Source: Epichloe hybrida (taxonomy: Eukaryota; Ascomycota; Sordariomycetes; Hypocreales; Clavicipitaceae). Taken from it: a DNA stretch of 64,000 bases. The stretch is from assembly GCA_019022495.1 (NCBI GenBank), contig JAFEKR010000006.1, positions 1,798,001 through 1,862,000 of the forward strand, in the 5' to 3' direction. Below are positions 61,691 to 64,000 of this stretch, in pieces (the stretch's first letter is position 1; every line of letters starts with the position of its first letter). Under the pieces are notes generated by a model that worked only from the letters and a program-made list of their open reading frames with translations, made no database searches and was not told the DNA's origin. Position numbers and translations under genes: made by a program.

Positions 61691-64000
61691 TACTATATCT
61701 AGTGGCATTTACCTTATATTTTTCCTAGTGTAGTATAGTACTACGCGTATCCCTTAGGATATTAAATAGGTTAAGATTATCTCCCCTATCTTAATCCTAT
61801 TCTTTATTTATATTAATCTTTATATGTTTCCTATTTCTTCCCTTATTAGTTTTCTCCTTATCTAAGTCTTCTAAATTATCTCTTATTAAGTCTTCCTAGG
61901 ATAATCCTAATTCCTTACTATACTATACTTCTCCTATATTTTATTTAGAGTAGTTATAACCTATATTTAAGGATAATTCCCTTTCCTATAATACTTTATA
62001 ATATTTAATCTAACTTTAAGTAATTATCTAATAGGCTAATATAGGTTTTAGTTAAGGGACGCTAGTATAATAAGAGGTAAATAATTTAATTTCTATCTTA
62101 GAGCTTAACTTAATAGCTATTCTATCTATAATAATGTTTTATAGTGGTTTCTAGATAACTATAGTAGTAAACTTTAATTCTAGTTTGCTAATAAGAACTT
62201 ATTTACTAGTTATTTTCGCTATATTATCTAATTTTAAACTATATAAACTATATAACTTTATTCCTGTTTTACTTATAGTAATGTTATTCTTCCTATTAAT
62301 ATCCCCCTTAGTTTTCCTATCTTCCTAATATACTCTTTATTTATGCTTTATTCTCTAAGTATTCTCCGCTAGTGTTCCCTTAAAGCTTGTTATTCTAATC
62401 TTATTTACTAGCTATAGTAAATTAAGAAAATATAAATAATTGCTAACTTTATTATTTATAATACTTAGTTTTTTAACTCCTAGTTCTTAGCTTCTTTTAT
62501 AATCTAGCTATTTAATCCCCTTAGGAGCTATTTAACTTTCTCTAGAATTTCCTAGTTATCTTCTATAAACTCTATAATCTCCTCTAGATCTATTCTCTAT
62601 AGTAGCTAAGCTTTTATATTAGATCTTTAGAATAAGTCTAAGTATAAATATATTAGTAAAGTTTAAGTTTCCCCTTTTATCCTAGTGATTATAATCTTTT
62701 CCTATTTATAATATTTAATAGTATTTACTCTTTATAGCTAAACTTTTCCTAATAATATATTCTATTCCTAAGCTAGCATTATATAATATTTTAATAATAC
62801 TAGGATTTTACTTACTATAATCTAGAGGTAAGTATAGTAAGAAATCTGCTAATTTCTATTATTTACTATCTAAATAGATTATTTTTCTTAAAGTTAAATA
62901 GTTAGAAGTCTATATCTTTTTAGGTAGCTCTTACTTACTAATTTTATACTTAAGCTACTATTAAGTAAGGCTAAGTTACACTAGATACCTTTAATATAGG
63001 CTATAATATATCCTAATGTTATTAAAACCTTACTATCTAGCTAAGTAACATTATTCTATATAATTATAGTATTTATTAAACCTAAAGACTTATAGACTAG
63101 TATATTAGGGTACACTGCTTCTTTATATAGTTCTATAAGATTAGAAACTATTAACTTTACCCTATTGCTTTTTATTTTTTAATAATATTATATTAAATAG
63201 CTTAGTTAGTATTAGATAATTAAGGCTATTTAAAGAAGTTATAGAATACTAATAAATACTATAGTTTTACTTAACTATTTTCCTAGGTTAAATAGTAAGA
63301 CTTTATATTCTTTAGTAGCTTAGATATTCTCTAGAGCTAATCTTTAATAAGGTTAGGGGTTTAAAGTAGTATTACTTATTACTACTTCTCTTAGAGTAAG
63401 ACTAGTAGTAAGTTTATAAGGGTTTACTATAGTCTTCTCTAGATATAGTTATAATATAGGAAGTATTTATTAGAATTCCTTAGCACTTATCTCCTAGAGT
63501 AATTAACGCATACTTAGACTTAGATTATTTCTCTTTTATATAGTCTTATCTAATTCTAGAATTTCTTTAATTTATTATTATAATAGTTTGCCTAATATAT
63601 TCTTAGGTTTAGTCCTTAATTTAATAATTCTCTTAGCTAGTCCTTTAGTAAATACTAGCTTATTTGCCTTTTCCTTTCCCTTTAGTAGTGTTATAGTGTT
63701 AACCTATCTTGCTTTATTTTTCTCCTAGATATAGCTTAGAGAATAGTAGTTTAGGAGTAATACTATAAATAATTAGAGTTTTAAATTAAGAATATATCCT
63801 TTAGGTAGGATTAGTTAGTCTATTTCTATAGCGCTAATAAAATTAGTTTAGTTTAAGTTATCTAATTCTCTTTAGTAATCTCTCTTTATTTATAGCCCTT
63901 TATAAGCTTACTAGTCTTAGTGTTTATTAAAGTCTTTAGATAAGTATTTATCCTTCCTAGTGTAGTTATAACCTATATATCCCTATTTGCTATATAAGAA

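Larger units (their letters stand above)
57730..64000 (-). mobile_element. RIP-degraded Ty3-type LTR retrotransposon, running off the right edge
   Basis: From about 57730 the sequence becomes extremely A+T-rich with dense TA dinucleotides, scarce CA/TG and almost no CG, which is the signature of CpA-to-TpA RIP. No frame stays open. Reading the minus strand and tolerating the TAA/TAG that replace Gln and Trp codons, Ty3-type pol motifs appear in order: reverse transcriptase (about 60760-60100), RNase H (about 59720-59400), integrase core (about 59000-58560). That order (RT-RH-IN) is Ty3/gypsy and not Ty1/copia. Ahead of RT lies a modular repeat (61040-61690). The LTRs are not identified; the left boundary is placed by composition. 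It is incapable of autonomous movement. Confidence 0.8.

Noticed and set aside
57730..64000. Mitochondrial DNA insertion as explanation for the A+T-rich block
   Set aside because: The TA-rich, CA-poor dinucleotide pattern and ordered RT, RNase H and integrase relics fit a RIP-mutated Ty3-type element better.

Overview
The window is nuclear DNA of a filamentous ascomycete, most likely a Sordariomycete and plausibly Hypocreales. The evidence is short GT-AG introns (about 50-140 nt) with CTRAY-type branch points, CyS-type signature genes (fungal betaine-lipid synthase, SDH4, IDH1, COMPASS Swd1, NPR2), and an A+T-saturated block at the right end that looks like repeat-induced point mutation (RIP). 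The species cannot be fixed from the sequence alone.

Layout. 1-1.2 kb holds no gene. 1.2-11.6 kb carries ADA3/NGG1 (-, damaged), BTA1 (+), SDH4 (-) and the mitochondrial tyrosyl-tRNA synthetase (+) on a shared promoter, and NPR2 (-). 11.6-12.6 kb is A+T-rich and contains a 403-bp element with long terminal inverted repeats. 12.6-16.6 kb has a truncated ARG5,6-type acetylglutamate kinase (+) and DSK2 (+). After a 1.9-kb gene-free stretch, 18.5-25.7 kb holds SVP26 (-), BUD23 (+), cytosolic lysyl-tRNA synthetase (-) and IDH1 (-). 26.5-39.8 kb holds a germinal-centre kinase (-), a UBA/UAS/UBX protein (-), a chimeric RPB1 fragment (-), SWD1 (-) and THG1 (+). 40.2-50.5 kb holds a zinc-cluster regulator with a nonsense codon (+), TMA23-like (-), MIL1-like DUF726 lipase (+) and an MSB1-like protein (-). 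52.8-57.5 kb holds uracil-DNA glycosylase (-), an 84-residue acidic protein (-) and a DUF3140/TUDOR protein (+). 57.7-64 kb is a RIP-degraded Ty3-type retroelement read on the minus strand, running off the right edge.

The genes are ordinary housekeeping genes with no operon logic. Pairs with a common theme are SDH4/MSY1 (mitochondrial, divergent, three CCAAT boxes between them) and SWD1/THG1 (divergent, 336 bp apart). The unusual feature is the number of rearranged or interrupted genes: ADA3 lacks an internal block, ARG5,6 lacks its reductase half, the first half of RPB1 is fused in frame to what looks like the tail of the proteasome adaptor Ecm29, and the zinc-cluster regulator has a stop codon just before its DNA-binding domain. 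Either this locus has a history of rearrangement or some joins are assembly artefacts; read mapping would separate the two. A second recurring signal is the 9-mer TACGGAGTA/TACTCCGTA, found 13 times and only outside genes.
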